This document shows positions 40,711 through 49,676 of a stretch of 64,000 nt of DNA, piece by piece; position 1 is the first letter of the stretch, and the number at the start of each line of letters is the position of its first letter. Source of the stretch: Micromonospora echinospora (GTDB lineage Bacteria > Actinomycetota > Actinomycetes > Mycobacteriales > Micromonosporaceae); the NCBI RefSeq assembly GCF_900091495.1, contig NZ_LT607413.1, forward strand, positions 3,472,001 through 3,536,000, in the 5' to 3' direction. Below the pieces are notes generated by a model. The model was not told where the DNA came from, searched no databases, and was given only the letters and a program-made list of their open reading frames with translations. The position numbers were made by a program, and so were the translations under genes.

Positions 40711-42759
40711 TTGAGCGACACCACCGACGTGACGTCGGATGTTTCCAACGTCGCTGGCGAAGCCACCACCGCCGCCGCCCCTGCCCGTCGTCGGCGGAGT
40801 GGGACCGGTCTGTCAGCGATGCTGCTGCCGGAGCTGCAGAGCCTGGCCGCGTCGCTCGGCATCTCCGGCACCGCACGCATGCGCAAGGTCGAGCTGATCA
40901 GCGCCATCACCGAGCGGCAGGGCGGGGCCGCCGCCGGGGCCCCTCGACCGCGTGCCGAGGTGGCGGCCGCAGCCGCCACGCCGGTCCGTGAGGAGGTCCG
41001 GGCGGAGGTGCGGGAGACCGCGGAGCCGGCGGCCGCACCGGCCGAGGCCGAGCCCCGGCCGCGTAGCCGGCGTAGCCGGGCCGCCGCGACCGCCGAACGC
41101 GCCGCGGCCACCGCTGCCGCCGCCCCGGCCGTCACCGAGGCGGAGCCGCGCGAGGTTGCCGCCCCGGAGGTCACCGAGCGTCCCGAACGGGCCGAGCGTG
41201 GCGAGCGCGTGGAGCGCGGCGAGCGGGCCGAGCGCAACGAGCGTGGTGACCGCGGTGAGCGGGCCGAGCGCGGTGAGCGGGCCGAGCGTGGCGAGCGGGC
41301 CGAGCGTGGCGAGCGGGCCGAGCGTGGGGACCGTAACGAGCGGGCCGAGCGCAACGAGCGTGGTGACCGCGGTGAGCGGGCCGAGCGTGGCGACCGTAAC
41401 GAGCGCACGGAGCGGGGCGAGCGGGCCGACCGTAACGAGCGTGGCGAGCGGGCCGAGCGGGGCCAGCGCGGTGACCGGGACCGCGACACCGACACCGACG
41501 ACGACGGCGAGGGCGGCGGCCGGCGCGGCCGGCGCAGCCGGTTCCGGGACCGTCGTCGGGGCCGTGGCGAGCGCAACGAGACCGGCGGTGACACCGGCGG
41601 CGGGCGTGAGCCCCAGGTCAGCGAGGACGACGTGCTCGTCCCGGTGGCCGGCATCATCGACGTGCTGGACAACTACGCCTTCGTCCGGACCACCGGCTAC
41701 CTGGCCGGCCCGAACGACGTGTACGTCTCGATGTCCCAGGTCAAGAAGTACGGCCTGCGGCGCGGTGACGCCATCACCGGTGCGGTGCGCGCGGCGCGTG
41801 ACGGCGAGCAGCGGCGGGACAAGTACAACCCGCTGGTCCGGCTGGACTCGGTCAACGGGATGGAGCCGGAGGAGGCCCGCCGCCGTCCGGAGTTCTACAA
41901 GCTCACCCCGCTCTACCCGCAGGAGCGACTGCGGCTGGAGACCGAGCCGCACATCCTCACCACCCGGGTCATCGACCTGGTCACGCCGATCGGCAAGGGT
42001 CAGCGGGCGCTGATCATGTCGCCGCCGAAGGCCGGTAAGACCATGGTGTTGCAGGCGATCGCCAACGCGATCACCCACAACAACCCGGAGTGCCACCTGA
42101 TGGTGGTGCTGATCGACGAGCGGCCCGAAGAGGTCACCGACATGCAGCGCTCGGTCAAGGGCGAGGTCGTGGCGGCCACCTTCGACCGTCCGCCGCAGGA
42201 CCACACCACCGTCGCCGAGCTGGCGATCGAGCGGGCCAAGCGCCTGGTCGAGCTGGGGCACGACGTGGTCGTGCTGCTCGACTCGGTGACCCGGCTCGGC
42301 CGGTCGTACAACCTCGCGGCACCGGCCAGCGGCCGGATCATGTCGGGTGGTATCGACTCGACCGCGCTCTACCCGCCGAAGCGCTTCCTCGGCGCGGCGC
42401 GGAACATCGAGAACGGCGGCTCGCTGACCATCCTGGCCACCGCCCTGGTGGAGACCGGTTCCGTCATGGACACGGTCATCTTCGAGGAGTTCAAGGGCAC
42501 CGGCAACGCGGAGCTGAAGCTGGACCGGAAGATCGCCGACAAGCGGGTCTTCCCGGCCATCGACATCCACACCTCCGGCACCCGTAAGGAGGAGATCCTG
42601 CTCGCACCGGAGGAGCTGGCCATCAACCGCAAGCTCCGCAAGGTCCTGCACTCGCTGGACTCGCAGGCGGCGCTGGATCTGCTGCTGGACAAGCTCAAGC
42701 AGACCCGGACCAACATCGAGTTCCTGATGCAGATCGCCAAGTCGACGCCGGGCGAGTAA
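40711..42759 (+). CDS. rho: Transcription termination factor Rho
   Basis: 682 residues, longer than the 419 of E. coli Rho because of an N-terminal insertion. TTG start with gagggaagga 4-5 nt upstream. Order: Rho N-terminal helix domain (about 32-72, LPELQSLAASLGISGTARMR), an acidic/Ala-rich stretch, an Arg/Glu/Gly repeat (about 155-260), the RNA-binding CSD (ILDVL-type, here IIDVLDNYAFVRTTGYL, about 315), then the RecA-like motor with Walker A SPPKAGKT (about 436) and VVLLDSVTRLGRSYN. It forms a ring hexamer that ends transcription. The insertion is expected to add RNA binding, as reported for other actinobacterial Rho proteins. Confidence 0.96.
   Translation: MSDTTDVTSDVSNVAGEATTAAAPARRRRSGTGLSAMLLPELQSLAASLGISGTARMRKVELISAITERQGGAAAGAPRPRAEVAAAAATPVREEVRAEVRETAEPAAAPAEAEPRPRSRRSRAAATAERAAATAAAAPAVTEAEPREVAAPEVTERPERAERGERVERGERAERNERGDRGERAERGERAERGERAERGERAERGDRNERAERNERGDRGERAERGDRNERTERGERADRNERGERAERGQRGDRDRDTDTDDDGEGGGRRGRRSRFRDRRRGRGERNETGGDTGGGREPQVSEDDVLVPVAGIIDVLDNYAFVRTTGYLAGPNDVYVSMSQVKKYGLRRGDAITGAVRAARDGEQRRDKYNPLVRLDSVNGMEPEEARRRPEFYKLTPLYPQERLRLETEPHILTTRVIDLVTPIGKGQRALIMSPPKAGKTMVLQAIANAITHNNPECHLMVVLIDERPEEVTDMQRSVKGEVVAATFDRPPQDHTTVAELAIERAKRLVELGHDVVVLLDSVTRLGRSYNLAAPASGRIMSGGIDSTALYPPKRFLGAARNIENGGSLTILATALVETGSVMDTVIFEEFKGTGNAELKLDRKIADKRVFPAIDIHTSGTRKEEILLAPEELAINRKLRKVLHSLDSQAALDLLLDKLKQTRTNIEFLMQIAKSTPGE
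41184..41480 (+). repeat. Degenerate 9/18-nt tandem repeats encoding the Arg/Glu/Gly tract of Rho
   Basis: Repeated gag-cgg-gcc-gag-cgt-ggc units encode alternating ERAERG and ERNERG, with GDRG and DRNE variants. The DNA is slippage-prone, so the length probably varies between strains. The tract is nearly charge-balanced (Arg against Glu/Asp) and predicted to be disordered. Confidence 0.85.
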
Positions 42760-42776
42760 CCCGGCGGGTACGCGAG

Positions 42777-42811
42777 AAAGGGGCACGGCCGTCCGCGGTC
42801 GGGCCCCTTTT
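42777..42811 (+). terminator. Intrinsic terminator after rho
   Basis: The stem aaaggggc (42777-42784) pairs with gcccctttt (42803-42811), with an inner cggccg/cggtcg stem. It ends in a short T-run, the most canonical intrinsic terminator in the window. Confidence 0.85.
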
Positions 42812-42903
42812 CGCTGCTCAGGGGGAGAGCGTCGACTGAAGTTTTCCTTCGGTTGGTCGGCAGGGTATTGAAAGTTCTGTTCGTCGCGGGTTGACTGACG
42901 GCC

Positions 42904-45900
42904 ATGCGTACCCGATCCGCCCGACTTGCCGGCGTGCTGTTGCTGACGCCGTTGCTCGGCCTGGCCGGTCCGCCCCCGGTCGTCGCCGCGCCGCCCGGGG
43001 CCGACACGGCCGCCGAGGACGTCCCCCGCGCCTCCTCCCATCCGACCTCGGTCACCACCCTGGCCGCCGCAGGCGTGGCGCCCGCCGACGGCCTGGAGAC
43101 CGCGAAGACCACCCGCCCGGTCGCCCCCGGGCTCGATCTGACCTCCTTCGACCGCTACGACCAGCAGGGCTGGCTGCGCGCCGACGCGCTCACCGCCGAC
43201 CTGACCGGCGACCTGAGCGTCGACTACGTCAACTCCGGCGCGGTCAGCCGGGCCGAGCCGCTGCGCGGCGCGGCGGACGCCTCCCGCGCGGTCGCCGCGG
43301 TCAACGGCGACTTCTTCGACATCAACAACTCCGGCGCCGCGCAGGGCATCGGCATCCGTAACGGCGAACTGATCCAGTCGCCGGTCGCCGGACACACCAA
43401 CGCGGTGGCGGTCACCGCCGACGGGCTCGGCCGGGTGATCCAGGTGCACTTCGACGGCACCGCGACCCTGCCCGGTGGGCCGGTCACCCTGACCCAGTTC
43501 AACAACATGGTGCAGGGGAACGGCATCGGCGTCTTCACCGCGCTCTGGGGCTCGTACGACCGGGGCCGGGCGGTGGAGGGCGCGGCCCGGGTCACCGAGG
43601 TCGCCGTGGTCGACGGGCGGGTCGCCACCGTCGCCGACCGGGCCGGCAGCGGCCCGATCCCCGCCGGCACCACCATCCTGCTCGGCCGGGACGCCGGAGC
43701 GAACGCCCTCGCCGGCCTGCGGCCGGGCGACGCGGTGACCGTCGCCTACCGGCCCAAGCCGTCCGATGGCAGCACCCTGCACGCCGCCGTCGGCGGCGGC
43801 AACGTGCTGGTCCGCGACGGCGTGGTGCAGCAGATCGCGGACACCTCCCTCGCGCCGCGCACCTCCGTCGGGTTCACCGCCGACGGACGCAAGATGATCA
43901 TGCTCACGGTGGACGGCCGGCAGGTCGACAGCCGGGGCGTCACCCAGACCGAGATGGGCCGGATGATGGCCGAACTCGGCGCGCACCACGCGCTCAACCT
44001 CGACGGCGGAGGCTCCTCGACGCTGCTCGCCCGGGAGCCCGGCGCGCCGACCGTGCAGGTGGAGAACAGCCCCTCCGACGGCACCGAGCGGGCCGTGCCG
44101 AACGGCCTGGCCGTCTACGCGCCCGAGGGCAGCGGCCGGCTCACCGGGTACTGGCTGGAGACCGCCGCCGACCCCACCGCCGCGCCGGGCGTTTCGCCGG
44201 TCCGGGGCGGCCGGCCGGACCGGGTCTTCCCCGGCCTGACCCGGCGGCTCACCGCCGCCGGCCACGACGAGACGTACGGCCCGGCGGCCGGCACGCCGCA
44301 GTGGCGCGCCAACCCGGCGGCTCAGGGCAAGGTCGACGCCGACGGTGTCTTCCGGGCCAGCCGTCCCGGCAGGACCACCGTCACCGCCTCGCGCGGCGCG
44401 GCCCGGGGCACGCTCGACCTCACCGTGCTCGGGCCGCTGGCCCGGATCGACTCCACCGTGGACCGGGTCGGCCTCGACGGCACCGGGGGCACCGGCACCT
44501 TCGGCGTGGTCGGTTACGACGCCGAGGGGAACACCGCGCCGATCGAGCCCGCCGACCTCTCCCTCGACTACGACCGCGACCTGCTGCGGATCACGCCCAC
44601 CGCCGACGGCAACCTGACCGTCGCCGCGCTGCGCGACAGCGGATCCGCCCTGGTCACCGTCACCGTCGCCGGGCAGCGCACGATCGTGCCGGTGACCGTC
44701 GGCCTCACCGACGTGCCGGTCGCCGGCTTCGACGACGCGGCGAACTGGAAGTTCAGCGCCGCCCGCGCCACCGGCTCGGTCACGCCCGTGCCCGGCCGCA
44801 CCGGCACCGGCCTGAAGATGTCGTACGACTTCGGCCAGTCCACCGGCACCCGGGCCGCGTACGCCGACCCGCCGGCCTGGATCCAGGTGCCCGGTCAGCC
44901 GCAGGCCTTCGGCATGTGGATCAAGGGCAACGGCACGGGGGAGTGGCCCAGCCTGCACCTGCACGACGCCCAGGACACCCAGCACGTGCTGCGTGGGCCG
45001 CTGGTCACCTGGACCGACTGGCGGTACGTCGAGTTCGCCGTGCCCGCCGGCGTGCAGTACCCGCTGCGGGTCCGCCGGTTCTACGTCGCCGAGACCAACG
45101 CCGCCGCGAAGTACACCAGCGAGGTGATCATCGACGACCTGGTGGCGAAGGTGTCGCCCACCGTCGACGTACCGGCCGAGCCGCACCGGACCGATCCGGT
45201 GGTGCTGCGCGACGGCACCGTGGCCGGGATGCCGTGGCGCTTCGCGGTCCTCTCCGACGCCCAGTTCGTCGCGGCGAACCCGGACAGCGACCTGGTCGCC
45301 CAGGCCCGCCGAACGCTGCGCGAGGTCAAGGCGGCGAAGCCGGACTTCCTCGTGATCAACGGGGACTTCGTGGACACCGCCTACCCGGCGGACTTCGCCC
45401 TGGCCAAGCGGATCCTCGACGAGGAGCTCGGCGGCGAACTGCCCTACTACTACGTGCCGGGCAACCACGAGATCATGGGCGCCCCGATCGCCAACTTCGA
45501 GGCGGTCTTCGGCGCGCCGTCGCGGGTCTTCGACCACCGGGGGACCCGTTTCGTCACGCTGAACAGCTCCACCGGAACCCTGCGCGGCGGCGGCTTCGAC
45601 CAGGTCCGCGCCCTGCGGACCGCGCTGGACTCCGCGGCCGGTGACGAGCGGATCGGCTCGGTGGTCGTGCTGCACCACCACCCGCCGCGCGACCCCGGCC
45701 CGGCCAAGGCCAGCCAGCTCACCGACCGGAAGGAGGCGGCGCTGGTGGAGCAGTGGCTGGCCGACTTCCAGCACCGCACCGGCAAGGGCGCGCTCTTCGT
45801 CGGCGGCCACGTGGGCACGTTCCACGCCGACCGGATCGACGGGGTGCCCTTCCTGATCAACGGCAACGCCGGCAAGGGCCCGTCCAGCCCCGCCGACCAG

Positions 45901-46347
45901 GGCGGGTTCACCGGCTGGACGATGGTCGGGGTGGACCCGGTGACCCGACAGGAGGCCGAACGGGCCCGCCGTGACCCGCTGGTCGAGGGCCCGCGCTGGG
46001 TGGCCGCCGAGTTCCGGGCGCACGTCGACCGGCTCACCCTGGCCGCTCCGGACACCGTCGCGGTCGGCACCCCGGGGAAGGTCACCGCGACGATCACGCA
46101 GCCCGGTGGTCGTACCGTGCCGGTGGCTGCGCCGGTCAGCGCCGACTGGTCGGCCTCGCCGAGCGTCCTGGTCGGCGACGGCAAGGTCAAGCCCTGGCAC
46201 GTGGCCCGCCTCGACCCGGCCACCGGCACGCTCACCGCGCTGCGACCCGCCGGCTCGGTGGTGCTCGCGGTGACCGTCAACGGCGTCCGGGCCGAGGCGA
46301 CCGTGCGCCTCACGGCGGCCGTGTCCGAGGCGGCTCCCGCCGCCTGA
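42904..46347 (+). CDS. Secreted phosphodiester glycosidase / calcineurin-like phosphoesterase fusion
   Basis: 1147 residues. A Sec signal peptide (about 1-31) has LAGVLLLTPLLGLAG and ends near VVAAPP. Residues about 95-400 are an NAGPA-type phosphodiester glycosidase domain: NGDFFDINNSG (134) and LNLDGGGSSTLL (365-376). An Ig-like stretch and a jelly-roll carbohydrate-binding-like domain (about 610-760) follow. A metallophosphoesterase domain covers about 775-1045, with INGDFVD, PGNHEI, VLHHHPPRD and GGHVGTFH. The usual first metal motif DxH reads SDAQ, lacking the His. A C-terminal beta domain ends the protein. NAGPA domains cleave sugar-1-phosphate diesters, so a role in degrading phosphate-linked glycans, such as teichoic-acid-like polymers, is inferred. 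An A+T-richer stretch at 42835-42895 probably holds its promoter. Confidence 0.85.
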   Translation: MRTRSARLAGVLLLTPLLGLAGPPPVVAAPPGADTAAEDVPRASSHPTSVTTLAAAGVAPADGLETAKTTRPVAPGLDLTSFDRYDQQGWLRADALTADLTGDLSVDYVNSGAVSRAEPLRGAADASRAVAAVNGDFFDINNSGAAQGIGIRNGELIQSPVAGHTNAVAVTADGLGRVIQVHFDGTATLPGGPVTLTQFNNMVQGNGIGVFTALWGSYDRGRAVEGAARVTEVAVVDGRVATVADRAGSGPIPAGTTILLGRDAGANALAGLRPGDAVTVAYRPKPSDGSTLHAAVGGGNVLVRDGVVQQIADTSLAPRTSVGFTADGRKMIMLTVDGRQVDSRGVTQTEMGRMMAELGAHHALNLDGGGSSTLLAREPGAPTVQVENSPSDGTERAVPNGLAVYAPEGSGRLTGYWLETAADPTAAPGVSPVRGGRPDRVFPGLTRRLTAAGHDETYGPAAGTPQWRANPAAQGKVDADGVFRASRPGRTTVTASRGAARGTLDLTVLGPLARIDSTVDRVGLDGTGGTGTFGVVGYDAEGNTAPIEPADLSLDYDRDLLRITPTADGNLTVAALRDSGSALVTVTVAGQRTIVPVTVGLTDVPVAGFDDAANWKFSAARATGSVTPVPGRTGTGLKMSYDFGQSTGTRAAYADPPAWIQVPGQPQAFGMWIKGNGTGEWPSLHLHDAQDTQHVLRGPLVTWTDWRYVEFAVPAGVQYPLRVRRFYVAETNAAAKYTSEVIIDDLVAKVSPTVDVPAEPHRTDPVVLRDGTVAGMPWRFAVLSDAQFVAANPDSDLVAQARRTLREVKAAKPDFLVINGDFVDTAYPADFALAKRILDEELGGELPYYYVPGNHEIMGAPIANFEAVFGAPSRVFDHRGTRFVTLNSSTGTLRGGGFDQVRALRTALDSAAGDERIGSVVVLHHHPPRDPGPAKASQLTDRKEAALVEQWLADFQHRTGKGALFVGGHVGTFHADRIDGVPFLINGNAGKGPSSPADQGGFTGWTMVGVDPVTRQEAERARRDPLVEGPRWVAAEFRAHVDRLTLAAPDTVAVGTPGKVTATITQPGGRTVPVAAPVSADWSASPSVLVGDGKVKPWHVARLDPATGTLTALRPAGSVVLAVTVNGVRAEATVRLTAAVSEAAPAA

Positions 46348-46354
46348 GGTGTCT

Positions 46355-46400
46355 GCAGGGGCCCCCTGTTACCGCTTTTTGGGTAGCAGGGGGCCCCTGC
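46355..46400 (+). terminator. Palindromic REP-like terminator, copy 1
   Basis: A perfect 14-bp stem (46355-46368 with 46387-46400) starts 8 nt past the stop of the phosphoesterase gene. The left arm and loop contain CCCCTGTTACCGCTTT, shared exactly with the hairpin at 50791-50850, so this is a dispersed element rather than a unique terminator. It may terminate transcription from both sides of the convergent pair. Confidence 0.75.
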
Positions 46401-46401
46401 T

Positions 46402-46438
46402 ACCAACCAACCGACCAACCGAACAACCAACCAACCGA
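46402..46438. repeat. Short tetranucleotide tract (ccaa-type)
   Basis: Eight to nine imperfect ccaa/ccga units in a row, directly after the palindrome. Probably slippage-prone and not coding. Confidence 0.6.
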
Positions 46439-46448
46439 GCGCGCCGCC

Positions 46449-46483
46449 GACCCCGCCTCCGACCGTTGGCCGGCGGCGGGGTC
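46449..46483 (-). terminator. Hairpin at the end of the PstS-like gene
   Basis: Nine base pairs (gaccccgcc with ggcggggtc). The arm at 46475-46483 overlaps the minus-strand stop codon. Confidence 0.5.
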
Positions 46484-48029
46484 AGGTGCGGTCGGGGCAG
46501 AGCAGGCCCAGACCACGGCAGGCGGGGTAGCCGGCCCGCGCCAGCGCCTGCGCCTGGGACTCCTCGGTCAGGTACGTCACGAACGACTCCGCCAGCGACG
46601 GCTGACCGGCCGGGTCGCGACGGTGGTAGACGTACTCGACGGTCCAGAACGGGTAGCCGTTGCCGGGGTCGTCCGGGTCGGCGGCCCGCCCGTCGATGGT
46701 GACCGACACCAACTGGTTGCGGGCCTTCAACGCGTCCGGAGTGCTGGCGTACCCGATGGCGCCGGGCAGTCTGCTCACCCGGTCCAGCACGTCCTCGGTG
46801 GTGCTGACCTCGCAGAGGGTCGGCTCCCGACCTCCGGGGCTGTCTGGCTGGGCGCAGTCGGTGGAGGTCAACGCCCCCTGGTTGCGGCCGAGCACGTACC
46901 GCTCGAAGGCGACCCGGCTGCCCGACTGGCTGCGCCGGCCGACGATCCTGATCGGCAGGTCGGCCAGGCCCGGACGGACCTCGGGCCAGCGCCGCGCCGT
47001 ACCCTCGAAGATCTTCCGGAGGTCCGCCGCGCTGAGGTCGAGCGCAGCGGTGTGCCGCCCGACGACGCCCGGGTGCACCACGACGCTGAACTGGATCACG
47101 GCGAGCGGACGCCCCACGACCAGACCGGGATCCAGGCCCGGTTCCGGGCCGTCGGAGAAGGCCACCACGTCCCCGTCCGACTTCTGCAACTCCTCCACCC
47201 CCTGGCGGCTGCCGGTGAACGAGGACTCGATGGTGGAGTCGGCGCAGAACGCCTCGTACGAGCCGATGGCCTGCGCGGCGGCGGTGGCGAAGGCGCTGGA
47301 CCCGACCGCCCGGAGCGTGCCGTCGACGCAGGTGGTCTCCCCGGCCGGCCCGCCGGGCAGGCCGAAGCCCACCGCGGCGAGGGCCCCGACGCAGAGCGAG
47401 GCCACCACGGCGGTACCGGCCCGCCAGTACCGGATGCGGTTCTTCTGCTCGTGCCGGGCGTCGACGACGTCACCGCCCTTGAGTACCCCACCGGCCCGGA
47501 CGGTGTTGTCCGCGCTGTTCCCGCTGAGCAGGATCAGGAGCTTGAACCGGCTGCCCGCGTTGAGGTGCCGGTCGGGGACCACCACGCCGTGCTCGGTCGC
47601 CACGATGTGCGGGGCGAAGACCTCCTCCAGTGCCGGTGGCACGCCCTCGCTGACGTCGACGGTCCGGACGGTCCGCCCGCCGAAGTCGAACTTGAGCGGT
47701 AGCTGGTAGTCGGTCTCCGCGATGTCGTTGGTCCCGGTGTTCGAGATGCGGATGACCACCATGGACGGGTCCGGCACCGGTTCGCCGTTCCGGTCGAGCA
47801 GCCGGGTGATCTCCCCGGCGTCCGGCGGGTCGAAGCCCAACCGGGAGTTGAACGAGACGTGGTAGGAGAGCCGCTTGCGGGCCGCCCGGCGTGCCCGGAT
47901 CTCCCGCCACACCTGCCACGAGACGGTGAGCAGCAGGACGAGCAGCACGGCGCCCACCGGCGTGTCCCCGCCGACGAGCGACCAGACCGCCCACTCTCTG
48001 ATGGAACCGAGCACCGTGAGACCGCCCAT
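46482..48029 (-). CDS. Membrane-tethered PstS-like substrate-binding protein
   Basis: 515 residues from the ATG at 48029 (MGGLTVLGSIREWAVW). A longer in-frame GTG at 48119 exists, but the extra 30 residues are Pro/Arg-rich and look non-coding. Two transmembrane helices (about 22-40 and 203-225) bracket a beta-rich cytosolic domain (SYHVSFNSRLGF, VIRISNTGTNDI). Residues about 235-515 outside the cell resemble the phosphate-binding PBP-like fold: RAVGSSAFATAAA, FTGSRQGVEELQ, DVVAFSDG, LRKIFEGTARRWPEV and GSRVAFERYVLG. No ABC permease or ATPase is adjacent, so it may be a sensor or scavenger rather than a transporter subunit. It is convergent with the phosphoesterase gene, which could release phosphate; that link is inference. 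Confidence 0.75.
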   Translation of the reverse strand: MGGLTVLGSIREWAVWSLVGGDTPVGAVLLVLLLTVSWQVWREIRARRAARKRLSYHVSFNSRLGFDPPDAGEITRLLDRNGEPVPDPSMVVIRISNTGTNDIAETDYQLPLKFDFGGRTVRTVDVSEGVPPALEEVFAPHIVATEHGVVVPDRHLNAGSRFKLLILLSGNSADNTVRAGGVLKGGDVVDARHEQKNRIRYWRAGTAVVASLCVGALAAVGFGLPGGPAGETTCVDGTLRAVGSSAFATAAAQAIGSYEAFCADSTIESSFTGSRQGVEELQKSDGDVVAFSDGPEPGLDPGLVVGRPLAVIQFSVVVHPGVVGRHTAALDLSAADLRKIFEGTARRWPEVRPGLADLPIRIVGRRSQSGSRVAFERYVLGRNQGALTSTDCAQPDSPGGREPTLCEVSTTEDVLDRVSRLPGAIGYASTPDALKARNQLVSVTIDGRAADPDDPGNGYPFWTVEYVYHRRDPAGQPSLAESFVTYLTEESQAQALARAGYPACRGLGLLCPDRT

Positions 48030-48257
48030 CCGTCGACCGGAACCGTCGACCGGGGCAGGGCCCGGCCGGACGCGGGCGCGGGGGTCACCCGGCCGGGGCC
48101 CGTCCGACCGCGTCACCACCAGAGCGCACCGGGCAGATGAACCGTCGGTTACGACACGGGTGATCCTCCGATGTGGAGCCGATTAACAAGCGCTCCGTTC
48201 CGCCCGGATCCGGTCGATCCCGTCCCCGTCCCCGGGGGTGGGTCGGGGCGGTCCCGG

Positions 48258-49154
48258 TCAGAAGTTGCCCTCGGCGACCTGGAAGACGGTCAGACCCAGC
48301 TCGCGCCACATCCGGACCACCTGCATGCGGTCGTCGAAGACCCCGACGACCCGGTACCGGTCGCGCAGCTCGTGTTCGTAGATCTCACGTTTGACGACGG
48401 AGTCCTTCCGGTTGTCGCCCACCGCCCGCATGTGCAGCGCCAGGTACGGCACCCGGACGTGCCGGTCCAGCCAGGCCACCGTGTCGGCGCGGGCGGAGGC
48501 GTCCCGCCCGGAGCAGAACACCACCCCGTAGCCGGCCCCGTGCATCGCCCGGACCGCCGCGATGACCGCCTCGTTCGGCTCGTCCTCACCGACCCGGGTC
48601 ATGTCGTACGGGCTGCGGGAGACGTTCAGGGCGACCGTGCCGTCGATGTCCACCAGGACGACCTCCGTCGGCTCCGGGGCCGGCGGACGCACCCGGGCCG
48701 GCCCGCCCGGCGGCACCTCGGGCACCGGCAGGGGCAACGGACGGTGGGCCAGGAAACGTTCGTGCAGGCGGCGGATGGCCTCCTCGCCGACCCGGTCCTC
48801 GGCTGGTCGTGCCGCGTCCCGCCGCAGGCACTCCTCCAGCGGGACGTCGGTGAAGTCGTGCACCTCGAAGCTGGCGCCGTACCGGCCGGCCAGCCGGGCC
48901 CACTCCCGTAGGGTGCGGGCGCGCAGGTTGGTGTCGTCCACGCAGACGTCGACCCGGGCCCGCAGCAGGGCCTCGACCTGCGCCCGCTGGGCGGTGGTGA
49001 CCTGGGCCTCCGCCCACTGGGTGAAGAGCCGGGCACCGTGCAGCATGCGACGCAGGTCGTCCCGGTTGACCCGGACGACCGACGGCTGGAGCGTCCGGGC
49101 GAAGGTGGTCTTGCCGGAGGCCGGCAGCCCCCGGGTGGCGATGAGACGGGTCAC
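48258..49154 (-). CDS. Pnkp-like polynucleotide kinase-phosphatase (AAA kinase + HAD domains)
   Basis: 298 residues from the GTG at 49154 (VTRLIATRG). Residues 9-17 (GLPASGKTT) are the Walker A loop of a T4-Pnkp-type kinase, with [11 protein letters not shown] and [13 protein letters not shown] downstream. A Pro-rich linker (about 145-160) leads to an HAD phosphatase domain with [12 protein letters not shown] (DxDGT motif near 166), VVFCSGRD and [17 protein letters not shown]. This kinase-then-phosphatase order is that of T4 polynucleotide kinase, which heals 5'-OH/3'-phosphate ends of RNA or DNA. No ligase or RNA-repair partner is adjacent. The frame stays open upstream, but the reading is not protein-like. 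Confidence 0.85.
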   Translation of the reverse strand: MTRLIATRGLPASGKTTFARTLQPSVVRVNRDDLRRMLHGARLFTQWAEAQVTTAQRAQVEALLRARVDVCVDDTNLRARTLREWARLAGRYGASFEVHDFTDVPLEECLRRDAARPAEDRVGEEAIRRLHERFLAHRPLPLPVPEVPPGGPARVRPPAPEPTEVVLVDIDGTVALNVSRSPYDMTRVGEDEPNEAVIAAVRAMHGAGYGVVFCSGRDASARADTVAWLDRHVRVPYLALHMRAVGDNRKDSVVKREIYEHELRDRYRVVGVFDDRMQVVRMWRELGLTVFQVAEGNF

Positions 49155-49361
49155 CCGGTCACGGTAATGCTCCGGGCCGGGCCGGGAATGCGGGTGGTCC
49201 GGACCGTGTTGGGGGAGCTGTGCGGCCCGGTTTCCGGGTCGGCGGAAGCCCATGGCACACTGGTCAATCGGCCACCGGTTCCGGTTCACGCCCGATCCTG
49301 CGCAGGCACGACCCGCGCGGACGGCGACCCGGCGACCACCCACGAGAGGACCGAAGGCGAC

Positions 49362-49586
49362 ATGAAGCGCAACATCCACCCGGAGTACGTGACCACCGAG
49401 GTCACCTGCTCCTGCGGCAACTCCTTCACCACCCGCAGCACCGCCAAGGGCGGCTCGATCCACGTCGAGACGTGCAGCGCCTGCCACCCGTTCTACACGG
49501 GCAAGCAGCGGGTGCTCGACACCGCGGGTCGGGTCGCGAAGTTCCAGCAGAAGTACGCCAAGGTTCAGGCGAAGAAGGCCAAGTAG
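49362..49586 (+). CDS. rpmE: Large ribosomal subunit protein bL31 (zinc-binding form)
   Basis: 74 residues, normal for bL31. Four cysteines (Cys16, Cys18, Cys38, Cys41) in [12 protein letters not shown] and [14 protein letters not shown] form the zinc site of the C+ type. Under zinc limitation this form is usually replaced by a Cys-lacking paralog encoded elsewhere. ATG start with gagagga/gaagg upstream. Precedes prfA, as in many actinobacteria. The 207 nt upstream, shared with the divergent kinase-phosphatase gene, show no gene. Confidence 0.97.
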   Translation: MKRNIHPEYVTTEVTCSCGNSFTTRSTAKGGSIHVETCSACHPFYTGKQRVLDTAGRVAKFQQKYAKVQAKKAK

Positions 49587-49596
49587 CCGTCCGTTC

Positions 49597-49633
49597 GACG
49601 CCCGCGTCCGGTTCACCACCGGGCGCGGGCGTC
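49597..49633 (+). terminator. Hairpin between rpmE and prfA
   Basis: A perfect 10-bp stem (gacgcccgcg with cgcgggcgtc), with an additional inner ccgg pairing, lies 10 nt past the rpmE stop and 43 nt before prfA. It may be a partial terminator setting the rpmE to prfA ratio. Confidence 0.6.
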
Positions 49634-49676
49634 GTCCGTCTCTGCCCGATTCGCGCCGACCGCAGGGAGTACGAGC

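Noticed and set aside
40813..46200. Stop-free minus-strand frame of 1795 codons opposite rho and the phosphoesterase gene
   Set aside because: Mirror frame of G+C-rich coding DNA; the translation is low-complexity Arg/Gly/Val without motifs, while the plus-strand frames are clear genes.
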